From positions 1 through 54,226 of the forward strand of contig JAALKD010000019.1 of NCBI GenBank assembly GCA_011088215.1: a stretch of DNA of 54,226 nucleotides. Reading direction: 5' to 3'. The stretch's first letter is position 1, and each line of letters begins with the position of its first letter. A program made the translations under genes and the position numbers. This document shows, piece after piece, positions 46,052 through 54,226 of the stretch. Under the pieces are notes generated by a model that was given only the letters and a program-made list of their open reading frames with translations, was not told where the DNA came from and did not search any database. The stretch comes from Sphingomonadales bacterium. GTDB taxonomy: Bacteria > Pseudomonadota > Alphaproteobacteria > Sphingomonadales > Kordiimonadaceae.

Positions 46052-46956
46052 TAAAAATACCCCTCTTGTTTTTTCTTTTCCATTGAGGCGGCGGCATCAT
46101 GGTCAATCACACGCCCCTGACGCTCACTGGATGTGGTCAGCAGCATTTCCTGAATGACATCCTCAAGGGTGTCAGCTTCGCTCTCCACTGCACCGGTAAG
46201 CGGGTAGCAGCCAAGCGTGCGGAAACGAACAGATTTCATCATCGGCACTTCGCCCGGCTCCAAGGGCATGCGTTCGTCGTCAACCATAAACAGCTGGCCG
46301 TCTCGCTCCACCACTGGGCGCTTTTTCGACAAGTACAGCGACGGGATGGGAATATCCTCCAGATGGATGTACTGCCAGATGTCCAGCTCGGTCCAGTTGG
46401 AGATCGGGAACACACGGATGCTCTCGCCTTTGTTTTTGCGGGTGTTATACAGGTTCCATAGTTCGGGGCGTTGGTTTTTTGGGTCCCACCGATGTTGGGC
46501 CGAGCGGAATGAAAAGATGCGCTCTTTTGCGCGAGACTTTTCTTCGTCGCGCCGCGCGCCGCCAAAAGCGGCATCAAAACCATATTTATCGAGCGCTTGC
46601 TTCAGTCCCTGGGTTTTCATCACATCGGTATGAACCTGGCTGCCATGGGTGAAAGGGCCAATGCCTTCTTTCACGCCGTCTTCGTTGATATGTACGATCA
46701 GGTCAAGGCCCAGGTTTTTTGTGTGATTGTCGCGAAATTCAATCATCTCGCGGAACTTCCAGGTGGTGTCCACATGCATAACCGGAAACGGCGGGTTCGA
46801 CGGGTAAAAAGCTTTCATCGCCAGATGCAGCATCACCGCGCTGTCTTTGCCAACAGAATAGAGCATTACCGGGTTTTCCGCTTCGGCGGCAACCTCGCGC
46901 ATAATCTGTATGCTTTCGGCCTCAAGCCGTTTCAAGTGGGTCAGCGTTTTCGTCAT
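46051..46956 (-). CDS. cysD: Sulfate adenylyltransferase subunit 2 (CysD)
   Basis: Catalytic half of ATP sulfurylase, forming APS from ATP and sulfate, driven by GTP hydrolysis on CysN. Family features: PP-loop [14 protein letters not shown] (33-46), [36 protein letters not shown], and [15 protein letters not shown]. 301 residues, the usual length, ending EKKKQEGYF as in most CysD proteins. No good ribosome site is visible before ATG 46956. It is the first gene of the cysD-cysNC operon, which ends at the terminator at 44054-44084. Confidence 0.97.
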   Translation of the reverse strand: MTKTLTHLKRLEAESIQIMREVAAEAENPVMLYSVGKDSAVMLHLAMKAFYPSNPPFPVMHVDTTWKFREMIEFRDNHTKNLGLDLIVHINEDGVKEGIGPFTHGSQVHTDVMKTQGLKQALDKYGFDAAFGGARRDEEKSRAKERIFSFRSAQHRWDPKNQRPELWNLYNTRKNKGESIRVFPISNWTELDIWQYIHLEDIPIPSLYLSKKRPVVERDGQLFMVDDERMPLEPGEVPMMKSVRFRTLGCYPLTGAVESEADTLEDVIQEMLLTTSSERQGRVIDHDAAASMEKKKQEGYF

Positions 46957-47122
46957 GGAGCATTGAATCCGTTTTATCGATTATCGTGCCCCTGCATACT
47001 GCATCAGAAAAAGCACCCGAACTGGTTATTTTTTAGAGATGGGAGCGATCTAGCGCAAGTGAAAGCCAAAAGTGAAATTATTTTTTCTAAAAGAAAGAAA
47101 AGACGTTCTATTTTAGAAAAAT

Positions 47123-49075
47123 TTACCACTCAAACGCCGGATTTGGAATGTGCCAGTCGTCACCGTATCGCGCCTTACAAACAGCCTCGGGGTCTGCGGG
47201 CGCGTCAAAAACTTCACCCTTGAACTCAACTTCACCAATTGGCAGGAAAATATCTGCACGCTCCGGCACGACTTTAAGCGCCGTATGGGGCCAATAAACT
47301 GTGTCGCCAACATGCCCAAGGACAAATATGTCATACGTAACGGGGCCACGGTGGCAGTGAATGAGCGGCGAATGTCTCGCGCCACGGTTTGCCACCACAC
47401 CGTTCTCGTTCAGCAATTCAATAAACTTGTCACATTCTTCATTGACGTTCTCCGGCCCAACACCTGTCATAATGACGGCCAAATCAACATCATCGTCATG
47501 GGGGATAAAGTCTTTTTCCCGAATAGCTCCCAAAAGCGTCCCGTACATGAACAACGGCTTGTGACCCAGCGCCCGAACTTTGTCCCGCATCTCCACCAGA
47601 TGACCCATAACGGTTTTTTCGTCGCGGTACCCAATAGGTACGCGCAACCCGTGCTTACCCAAGCGCAATGGCGCTGCGTGTTTGGTTAGCGGCCATATCT
47701 CGTCTGCGCCCCTAAACACCGCTGAATTCAAGTGCTCGCGGTGCCTAACCAAACGGGCAAGTGGCCCCATCAATCGCTTGCGGCGGTACTGAGCAAACAG
47801 TTTGCTGATCAACTGCGCTTGCACTGGGGTCCAGTCGCCGCGAAAAAGATAATTAACCAATGTCAAAGCCGCACAAGTTTGGCGATAAGCTGAGCCATGA
47901 TCATAAACAAGGCGCCAACCCTGTTTGTCGTTGTCACGCACAGCAACTTCTAGAAACAATGTATTGGCGGCATGCTGTTGATTAACATTCCATATTCGTA
48001 GTTTGCTGATGGAGTGTTGTTCTCCGATATCCACTCGCCGCGACTGAATATTTGCGTACAAGTCCACAGAAAATGATTCGTTGTGGTGGAATCCAGGGTA
48101 GTTGTAGCGAAATTTCAAATCGGCCTTGTTGAAAGTCTTTACTGGCTGGCTGGTCTCGCCTGAGTAAACTTCAAGCCCACCAAAACCGAAAGGGGTTTCT
48201 CCAAATGTCCGAAGCCTTATGTGTCGCGCATCGACACCTGAAAGATTGATCTCCAATCCTTCCTCCGGGGTCGTTCCAAAGTCTTTTGCTCCGCCCAGCG
48301 TCAACGACAAAGCCTGCAAAATTTTTCCAGCCGCACTGGATCGATCTTTGCTGGAAATCGAAGGTCGTTTATCTGTGTCATCCGACTGCTTCATCCACGC
48401 GGCAATATCTGACAGGGCATCGGATATCAGGGCGTCATATTTTATCAACAAATCCCCGTTCAATTCCCTACGGCGGGCCTCTAGAGCATTCGCTGCGATA
48501 CCAATGGCACTTATAGTTTGTGGCCGGCCCAGTGCGGCACCTTCAGGGTAATAAAGAACCGTCTCTTCACCTTCTTGCGACACACCAATGACACGGAGAT
48601 GTTGCTCGTGAATGATAGCCCAGTCACTACGCCGGTATAGATAAATCCGCTCAACCTGCACATTTTCAGGAAATGTCGCCTGCCACCAGGGGTTCACTTC
48701 TTTTTCACTGTGTATATTGTTGCTAAAAGTGGCCCCTTCAATTGCAGAAGCGGGGCTTGACGATGCCGTGTGCTGAGAGCTCATCTCAAATTCGGCTAGG
48801 TCCGACACATCAACCAGTGCATCGTCGCCGTCAACGGTGCCGACAAAAATAATTTTCGAGAAACACAACGATGCCGGTTTGTCGAGGCCCACAGTAACGC
48901 GAAAGCATCTAAACGATCCTTTTACGGGGATATTAGTGGGGAAAAAGCATTCACCGGGCGAGGCAATATAGCCAGGAAAGACGCTGGCCAAATCTTTTGA
49001 GGAAGCGCCGGATACAAATTTCCTGCCGGTTTCAATAAAATCGGAAAATAAAAAGTGTCCGTGTTCTTTCGACAT
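47123..49075 (-). CDS. LicD-domain protein with N-terminal beta-sandwich
   Basis: A 650-residue protein whose last 145 residues are a LicD/FKTN-type nucleotidyltransferase-like domain: MYGTLLGAIR (510-519), then HDDDVDLAV (526-534), which is the catalytic DDDxD pattern, and TYDIFVLG. LicD proteins transfer phosphocholine or another phospho-alditol to glycans. The N-terminal 500 residues hold discoidin-like jelly-roll segments (HSEKEVNPWWQATFPENVQV, VERIYLYRRSD and later IRLRTFGETPFGFGGLEVYSG), a rare combination. A helical part with basic patches (QYRRKRLMGPLARLVRHRE) precedes the LicD domain. No signal peptide. It is divergent from the TagD-like cytidylyltransferase, a natural supplier of CDP-alditol for such an enzyme. 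Which phosphate group it moves is inference. Confidence 0.8.
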   Translation of the reverse strand: MSKEHGHFLFSDFIETGRKFVSGASSKDLASVFPGYIASPGECFFPTNIPVKGSFRCFRVTVGLDKPASLCFSKIIFVGTVDGDDALVDVSDLAEFEMSSQHTASSSPASAIEGATFSNNIHSEKEVNPWWQATFPENVQVERIYLYRRSDWAIIHEQHLRVIGVSQEGEETVLYYPEGAALGRPQTISAIGIAANALEARRRELNGDLLIKYDALISDALSDIAAWMKQSDDTDKRPSISSKDRSSAAGKILQALSLTLGGAKDFGTTPEEGLEINLSGVDARHIRLRTFGETPFGFGGLEVYSGETSQPVKTFNKADLKFRYNYPGFHHNESFSVDLYANIQSRRVDIGEQHSISKLRIWNVNQQHAANTLFLEVAVRDNDKQGWRLVYDHGSAYRQTCAALTLVNYLFRGDWTPVQAQLISKLFAQYRRKRLMGPLARLVRHREHLNSAVFRGADEIWPLTKHAAPLRLGKHGLRVPIGYRDEKTVMGHLVEMRDKVRALGHKPLFMYGTLLGAIREKDFIPHDDDVDLAVIMTGVGPENVNEECDKFIELLNENGVVANRGARHSPLIHCHRGPVTYDIFVLGHVGDTVYWPHTALKVVPERADIFLPIGEVEFKGEVFDAPADPEAVCKARYGDDWHIPNPAFEW

Positions 49076-49210
49076 ATAAACAATCTAACTATTAAATCAC
49101 TATCATAGCACCTGGCTGCCATAGGGGCGCTGTCGTGCTTTACAAACTTATTTCGAGCGTATATTGCATGCCCCATAAACCCTGTAAATTCATTAGTGAA
49201 AAAGAAGAGC

Positions 49211-49633
49211 ATGAAAAAAATAATCACGTTTGGCACATATGACCTTCTGCATATTGGCCACGTCCGAATCCTACAGCGAGCGGCAGAGCTGGGCGACCGG
49301 CTAATTGTGGGTGTTTCATGCAGTGAATTAAACAGATCCAAAAAGGGCCGGGCACCGGTTTACACGACGGAAGACCGCATGGCGATCCTGAGTGCGCTCT
49401 CGTGTGTTGATGAAGTATTCGTTGAAAGGTCGCTGGAGGCCAAAGGAGACTACATCAAACAATTTGATGCTGATGTACTGGTCATGGGGGACGATTGGGA
49501 GGGGCGTTTTGATGAATTTAAGTCCATCTGTTCGGTTGTCTACCTACCTCGGACAACTGGTATTTCCACATCAAAGCTTATCGCAGACATTTCCGACATC
49601 AATCCGACGCCAGAAAGCCACTTAACTGACTAA
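49211..49633 (+). CDS. tagD: TagD-like glycerol-3-phosphate cytidylyltransferase
   Basis: Predicted to make CDP-glycerol (or a related CDP-alditol) from CTP. The cytidylyltransferase fold is clear: FGTYDLLHIGHVRIL (7-21) with the HxGH motif, then VGVSCSELNRSKKG, MGDDWEGRFD and RTTGISTSKL, the RTxGISTT signature. 140 residues is close to TagD (129). ATG 49211 is preferred to an in-frame GTG at 49196; the purine-rich AAGAAGAG lies just before it. It is divergent from the LicD-domain gene, so both may share a regulatory region. A phosphoglycerol decoration of the capsule fits, but a single TagD-like enzyme could also serve another phosphodiester pathway. Confidence 0.88.
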   Translation: MKKIITFGTYDLLHIGHVRILQRAAELGDRLIVGVSCSELNRSKKGRAPVYTTEDRMAILSALSCVDEVFVERSLEAKGDYIKQFDADVLVMGDDWEGRFDEFKSICSVVYLPRTTGISTSKLIADISDINPTPESHLTD

Positions 49634-49664
49634 GGTTGTATGAGAATAGATCGTTCGCGCAACT

Positions 49665-50753
49665 TTATCGCAGATGTAATCCGATTTTATCAATCATTGC
49701 CCGCTTGAAACCTGTCACCCCTGGCATAATGCCTTCGGCCCGCTCATAGGCAGACCAATAATCTAAAGCACTTACTGTCTCAGGCAACGGCACTGACAAA
49801 AATTCGGCAATATCACCAAGTTCTTTTTCCTGGTTTTCTACATAGTTTTCCAGCTTCAATTGATGGCAGTACAGCCCTGACGCAACAACCTGATTGATCA
49901 GGTCTTCATCTTTCCGCACGTCGGAAAAGCGCTGTAAACAGCCATCAACATCCTTGAATTGAAACGTCGTTCCCAGCTTTTTTTTAGGCCTGTTGGTCCA
50001 TACCGATCGTTCTGAGGTGCGGCCAAGCAATTGAGCCGAGACAACCTCCATAATTTTATCTTCACGCCGTACAACAATAACCTTGGCTTCCATTTTTTTC
50101 AGATACAGAAGGAATTTGCGGAAGGTGAAGTTCGTATTTTCAAAGACACTTCTCAAAACATCTGTTTGCAAGAGAACCGACAACGTATCTTCGGCACCAA
50201 ATCTCTGCAGTGCGCCGTCAAAAAAACGAAGGGTCTGAAAGTTTCTATGGTGTTTGAGCCATAAGGCAAACGGTCTTCCCAAATATTCATGACAATAGGG
50301 CAAGCCGTTCCCGGCCATGCTATGAGCAATAAATTCAGCGTCTGAATAGGGAGGCGAGAGCATAACAACCGGGGAAGAACATCGCTGCACACTCGGTTCC
50401 TGAAAGCGAATCAGCTGCGACACACGACTTACATCCGTGCAGGCGTAGCCGTAAGTTCCAGACGTAACAACAATATCAGGGTATTTTCGCTGCAAGCTAC
50501 GAACCAATTGCAGCTCGTTGGATTGGCAAAATACGAGAATCTTCTTGATGTCGACAGTTACTGCGCCAGCATAATCATCGACTGATGATGTCTTACAAAC
50601 GAGAGGTTTTTTGCGCGCTTGCTGAATACGTTCCAGGAAAAAGTCATCTGCAATCAGTAGGTGCTTGTCGTCATAAAGATATAATAAATGCACCCAGGTC
50701 CAATGACCAATATGCTTCATAAACAGGTCTAGTTCAGCACCTTTTTCCAACAT
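49665..50753 (-). CDS. Divergent Stf0-like sulfotransferase-related protein
   Basis: A 362-residue cytoplasmic protein with the same plan as the gene at 26628-27749: Rossmann-like strands at the start (KILVFCQSNELQLVRSLQRKY, VVTSGTYGYAC), then a degenerate PAPS-loop position (MLSPPYSDAEFIAHSM) and a clear Stf0-like segment (AKVIVVRREDKIMEVVSAQ). The loop lacks the usual G-S-T, so PAPS binding may be weak or absent. LENYVENQEKELGDIAEFL matches the closing helix of Stf0 proteins. Convergent with the TagD-like gene, 31 bases away. It may be an inactive relative or use another donor. Sulfotransferase kinship is an inference from motifs. Confidence 0.5.
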   Translation of the reverse strand: MLEKGAELDLFMKHIGHWTWVHLLYLYDDKHLLIADDFFLERIQQARKKPLVCKTSSVDDYAGAVTVDIKKILVFCQSNELQLVRSLQRKYPDIVVTSGTYGYACTDVSRVSQLIRFQEPSVQRCSSPVVMLSPPYSDAEFIAHSMAGNGLPYCHEYLGRPFALWLKHHRNFQTLRFFDGALQRFGAEDTLSVLLQTDVLRSVFENTNFTFRKFLLYLKKMEAKVIVVRREDKIMEVVSAQLLGRTSERSVWTNRPKKKLGTTFQFKDVDGCLQRFSDVRKDEDLINQVVASGLYCHQLKLENYVENQEKELGDIAEFLSVPLPETVSALDYWSAYERAEGIMPGVTGFKRAMIDKIGLHLR

Positions 50754-51071
50754 GCGTCAAACCCACAAATTATCGATCTGGACTTCTTCCTCGCCTCTAT
50801 GCCTTCCCCTCGCCATCATGTCAACACGCACCAGATTTCGATTTAATTGGAATCAACTGGCACAAGAATCCTCAAATTATACTGCCGCCAAAGTCCTCCC
50901 TATATTTTGCTAGTCAAAATATATACGCTTGATGCGCAACTGAAATCTGCTGTGCTAATATTTTACGGCAATAATATGCATGCTGCTCTCGATTATTATT
51001 CGAATTCCAAGCACCTTCCTGTAAAAGACCATTTCATTTTTTAACGCCAAAAAAACAGTGTAGTCGCAAAA
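50754..51071. other. Intergenic region, no gene seen
   Basis: About 318 bases between the divergent starts of the Stf0-like gene and the next sulfotransferase-like gene. AT-rich and free of convincing frames; one short plus-strand frame has no ribosome site. Presumably holds both promoters. Confidence 0.6.
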
Positions 51072-52163
51072 ATGCTAAAATCTCTCTGGCCCTTTAAAAC
51101 ACGCACGCCTGCCACCAAGAAAATTTTTATCCACGCGGGAACGCATAAAACCGGCACCAGTTATTTTCAGCATGCTGCTTACAGCAATACTGACCAACTA
51201 AGGCGGGCTGGCATTCTATATCCATCCACGGGGCTCGGCATCAAAACCAACCACAACCGTTACGCTCACAGAATTCTGGGTATAGATATCGCAACGGGAA
51301 AACAAAACCGGTTTCCTTCAATTGTAGAGGAATTGAATAAAGACTCATCGCTGGATACGGCGCTAATAAGCTATGAGGGCTTTTGCCATCCTGACACTAT
51401 CGAGAATGTGTATAAAGTAAGACGCGATTTTGATTCAGTAGACTTGCATGTGATCCTTGTTTTCCGCCCGCATATTGATTTCGCGATATCGCTATACCGG
51501 GAACTTTGTCAACAAGTGTCTTTTCAAGGAAGTCTATACAATCTGCTGAACCCAGAGTCCCCGAGGGCTCTTTACTGGGGTCAATGTCTCGAATACCGAA
51601 CAATATTGAAAAACTGGCGGCGCATTGTCGGTAAAAACAATATTCATACCGTGCCGTTCAGGAAAACCCGCCACGACATTTCGGGAAGCTTGATGTCTAT
51701 TGTCGGGTACAATGAACCGTTAGAACTTCCTGATAATCTAACTCGCAATCATACTTTGTCTGCCCCTTTTGCAGAGCTCATGAGGCTGGTCAATAGGCAG
51801 GAGTTATCCTCTAGAGCCCGGCACAAAATTGCGGGCGAAGTAGCTGCCGTGGACATAAAATTTCCCGAATTTTCGCGATATTGCGAAATATCCCAAAGTT
51901 GGGCCCATGAATTGGAGCATAAATTCGCAAAAGATCGAAAGGCCCTGAAAACATACGGGTTAGAACCAGCAGAAGACCTGATGATCGGTCAAAAGTGGAG
52001 ATGGGGAACAGATACAAATATGACTTCGGCGATTGTTGATGCACATCAGGCAGTAAGTGAGCATTTGAAAAATATCGACGAAAAATCGCTATTGGAAATC
52101 ATGGATGCCACGTCTAAAGACCTTGAGCCAACGAAGTTTGTAGAGGCACCCGTTTCTATCTAA
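51072..52163 (+). CDS. Sulfotransferase-like protein
   Basis: A 363-residue protein with a strong PAPS-loop match, FIHAGTHKTGTSYFQHAAY (19-37), of the H-K-T-G-T-[ST] type found in many bacterial polysaccharide sulfotransferases. The 3'-phosphate segment is VILVFRPHIDFAISLYRE, with the conserved Arg and Ser. The length is longer than typical (about 250-300), with an extra C-terminal helical part after residue 250. No signal peptide or span. ATG 51072 has no strong ribosome site. It is the gene next to kpsC and is convergent with it, across about 60 bases. Acceptor probably the capsule. It is one of the three clear sulfotransferases in the window. Confidence 0.78.
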   Translation: MLKSLWPFKTRTPATKKIFIHAGTHKTGTSYFQHAAYSNTDQLRRAGILYPSTGLGIKTNHNRYAHRILGIDIATGKQNRFPSIVEELNKDSSLDTALISYEGFCHPDTIENVYKVRRDFDSVDLHVILVFRPHIDFAISLYRELCQQVSFQGSLYNLLNPESPRALYWGQCLEYRTILKNWRRIVGKNNIHTVPFRKTRHDISGSLMSIVGYNEPLELPDNLTRNHTLSAPFAELMRLVNRQELSSRARHKIAGEVAAVDIKFPEFSRYCEISQSWAHELEHKFAKDRKALKTYGLEPAEDLMIGQKWRWGTDTNMTSAIVDAHQAVSEHLKNIDEKSLLEIMDATSKDLEPTKFVEAPVSI

Positions 52164-52223
52164 CCAACCGGAACTTCAGCGCCCCAACGGGTCAGCGCCT
52201 CAACACTGCAGAACCATAACACT

Positions 52224-54226
52224 TCAGCGTCTCAGGGCTTCCGCCAGATAAAGCGCTTTTCTGCCCCAGCGCTCAACCGCCCCGAACGGGCCGCGCTTGG
52301 CCATTGATCTGGGCCCGGACGATTGCGATATCTGTTCGATCAGCTCTTCTGGGCCGCAACTTTTCCCCTCTGGCCACGCCACATACCGAGCGTAAACGCA
52401 CAACACGCCGTATACCAGCGCTTCAACCGACAGTGTCGCTGTGCGCCGGTTGATTGGCATTTGGTCGAAGGTCAGGCCCCATCCGGCATAGAACGGCTGG
52501 CCGTAGGTGGTAACTGCCACACCGCGCATCAAAGCCTCAAAACCTGTCAGGCTGGTCATGGTGTGTACGCCGTCAACGGCGTCCAGGCAGTCAATAATGT
52601 CAACATCGACCACCGTTTCATCGGCGCACTGCGCCAATACATCAGCCGGAACCGATCCTTGCCGGTTGCCTGACACAACATCTGGGTGCGGCTTATAAAT
52701 AATATAAGCGTCCGGTTCAGCTGCCCGCACCGCCGCCAGCAAATCTGCATTTTTGTTCACTTTAGGTGAACCAAATTGCAGGCTGGCGTCGCCTTCAACC
52801 TGACCTGGCACCAACAAGACCGGCTTGTCGGTTGATCGGCCACGGAAATTCAACCCCCCTTGAGTGCCAACATTATATTTGGAGACCCGAGAACCCAGCG
52901 CCTGCTGTTTCAGTTGATTACCCCGAGCCAAGTCCCGTTCATCAAAGTCATGGCCATTTAGAAAGCGCTCAAGGTCACTATCAGTCCCACCGTCATAATA
53001 GATACCGCACTTGTCCATCACCAGCGATGAAGGACGCCGCAGGTCAGAGCCAAGTCCAACCGAGCGCAAGAAACCATCTTCCATTCGCCATACCTGCACT
53101 CCCGCTGGCAGGCGCGCAACTTCTTCATCATGCGATCGGCCCCACACCACCACAATATCGCCGGGTTGATAGTCAAAACCTACCAGCGCTGCAGGTTTTG
53201 CAAACACTGTTTTCTCGAACTTGGGGCCAAAAAACTCGGGCAAAAAACCCCGTTTCCACAAAGAAAACCCGGCGGCGATTACCCGCGTGCCGTTTGGCCG
53301 CTCGATCTGGCGTTCCGCCACTAATATATCGAGGATATTTTCCAGCGAGCTTCGTTGCTGAGTGAACGGGTTTATGTAGCGCGTGTAAACAATGAAGGCC
53401 GCCGCAAATAGCTCCTCCATACTTCGGTTAGCAATCCTGTTTTCGCACAGTTGTTTGTCGTGGGTCAGGCCCCAACCCGCATAAAAAGGCACGCCGAAAC
53501 AGGTCACCTTTTTCCCGGCCAGCAACCCTTCAAACCCTAGCTGGCTGGTCACCACATAGACATGGTCAACTTTCTCCAGCAACGCATAAGGGTTACAGTC
53601 TTCGGCAACAAACAAAACCCGGTCGCTATCTCGTGTCGCTTCAGCGCGCACGTCATAGTGCCCCTGTTTAGTGCCAATCATCACGTCCGGATGTACTTTA
53701 ACGATCACCAGCGATGTTGGGTTTTCCTCCAGCGCCGCCTTGAGCATGTCCTTAAACATGCCATCACTTGCCATGCCGTGGGCGATGGATTTATCGCCGA
53801 ATGTCTGATCAACAACCAATACCTTCGGGCCCTTGAAAGCTGCAAGTTGCAGAGCCAGATCATCAGACAGGTGAAAAGCGGATTGGTTATATTTAGAAAT
53901 GCGCCAGCGCACCATACGCACCATTGCTTTATGTGCACGTTCTGTCATCTCATCGGTGATCCAATCATCACTGTTCAACAGCTTTTCAAGGTCGCTGGAG
54001 CTGTGGGCATCATAATAAACGCCGCTTTTGTCGACAATCAGCGACAAGCGGCGATTATCGATTGCCGGATGACTGAGGTAACCGATGAATCCATCCTCCA
54101 GCCGCCAATAGTCCAGTCGATTTTTATGAGCGTAAGCTCTCGCTTTTTCAGTATTTTCTTTTTCCCCCCAGCCGAGAACCACGTCGCCTTCTTTGGTGTT
54201 CAGGCCGTGCGTCACCGGGCAGTCCA
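52224..54226 (-). CDS. kpsC: Capsule export protein KpsC-like, N-terminus cut by the window edge
   Basis: KpsC adds the alternating beta-Kdo residues of the capsule lipid anchor after KpsS. It has two related halves, each with the same motifs: WRLEDGFIGYLSH and WRMEDGFLRSVGLG, VDKSGVYYDAHSSSDLE and MDKCGIYYDGGTDSDLE, VKVHPDV and YKPHPDV, then FYAGWGLTHD and FYAGWGLTFD. The visible 663 residues begin at a GTG, but the frame runs on through the window end, so the start is missing; full KpsC is slightly longer. The kpsS gene lies 16 kb away rather than next to it. The C-terminus ends with a short basic helix. The family assignment is firm. Confidence 0.95.
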   Translation of the reverse strand, partial: DCPVTHGLNTKEGDVVLGWGEKENTEKARAYAHKNRLDYWRLEDGFIGYLSHPAIDNRRLSLIVDKSGVYYDAHSSSDLEKLLNSDDWITDEMTERAHKAMVRMVRWRISKYNQSAFHLSDDLALQLAAFKGPKVLVVDQTFGDKSIAHGMASDGMFKDMLKAALEENPTSLVIVKVHPDVMIGTKQGHYDVRAEATRDSDRVLFVAEDCNPYALLEKVDHVYVVTSQLGFEGLLAGKKVTCFGVPFYAGWGLTHDKQLCENRIANRSMEELFAAAFIVYTRYINPFTQQRSSLENILDILVAERQIERPNGTRVIAAGFSLWKRGFLPEFFGPKFEKTVFAKPAALVGFDYQPGDIVVVWGRSHDEEVARLPAGVQVWRMEDGFLRSVGLGSDLRRPSSLVMDKCGIYYDGGTDSDLERFLNGHDFDERDLARGNQLKQQALGSRVSKYNVGTQGGLNFRGRSTDKPVLLVPGQVEGDASLQFGSPKVNKNADLLAAVRAAEPDAYIIYKPHPDVVSGNRQGSVPADVLAQCADETVVDVDIIDCLDAVDGVHTMTSLTGFEALMRGVAVTTYGQPFYAGWGLTFDQMPINRRTATLSVEALVYGVLCVYARYVAWPEGKSCGPEELIEQISQSSGPRSMAKRGPFGAVERWGRKALYLAEALRR

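Overview
The window looks like chromosomal DNA of an alphaproteobacterium, probably marine. I base this on the two-gene PrtD/HlyD type I secretion set with an RTX substrate, the fused CysN-CysC protein, and a complete ABC-transporter-dependent (Kps, group 2-like) capsule export set. I cannot name the species. Almost every gene is a surface-polysaccharide, glycosylation or sulfation gene, so this is one large cell-envelope locus. The left end begins with a pure poly-C tract that looks like a contig-end artefact. The right end cuts through kpsC.

Layout. 1-5.3 kb: two large glycosyltransferases, one a 1011-residue repeat/GT4/GT2 fusion, and a convergent sulfotransferase. 5.6-9.4 kb: a NeuD/PglD-like acyltransferase, an HMW1C-like cytoplasmic N-glycosyltransferase (GT41) and a DegT/PglE-like sugar aminotransferase. 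9.5-20.8 kb (minus strand): a GT2 protein, an unrecognised beta-rich repeat protein, HlyD and PrtD secretion components, an RTX protein with its own terminator, and a GT4 enzyme. 21-28.7 kb: galE, a sulfotransferase, a GT4 enzyme, two glycan-associated unknowns, an Stf0-like sulfotransferase and a GT2 enzyme. 28.7-35.9 kb: kpsD, kpsE, kpsT, kpsM, kpsF and kpsS. 36.2-44 kb: accessory genes (secreted protein, LytS/LytTR two-component pair, POT-family transporter, two DUF805 membrane proteins, a metallophosphoesterase and two small proteins). 44-52 kb: cysNC and cysD, a LicD-domain protein, a TagD-like cytidylyltransferase, and two more sulfotransferase-like genes. 52.2 kb to the end: kpsC.

How the parts fit together. 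KpsC/KpsS (Kdo linker) and KpsF (arabinose-5-phosphate, the Kdo precursor) prime the export anchor. KpsM/KpsT/KpsE/KpsD export the chain. The many GT2/GT4 enzymes build it. CysD/CysNC make APS and PAPS, and at least three, possibly five, sulfotransferase-like proteins could use the PAPS, which points to a sulfated capsule or exopolysaccharide. LicD and TagD suggest phosphodiester (glycerol-phosphate type) decoration as well.

Two observations stand out. First, an HMW1C-type N-glycosyltransferase is encoded on the same strand as a type I secretion system and an RTX protein rich in N-x-S/T sequons, and it is flanked by amino-sugar-nucleotide genes. This could be a secreted-glycoprotein pathway in which a GT41 enzyme modifies a type I rather than a type V substrate. 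Second, the RTX gene carries an exact 34-bp tandem duplication just after its best start codon. This shifts the frame and gives a stop at codon 19, so it is either an ON/OFF switch, a recent lesion, or an assembly error.
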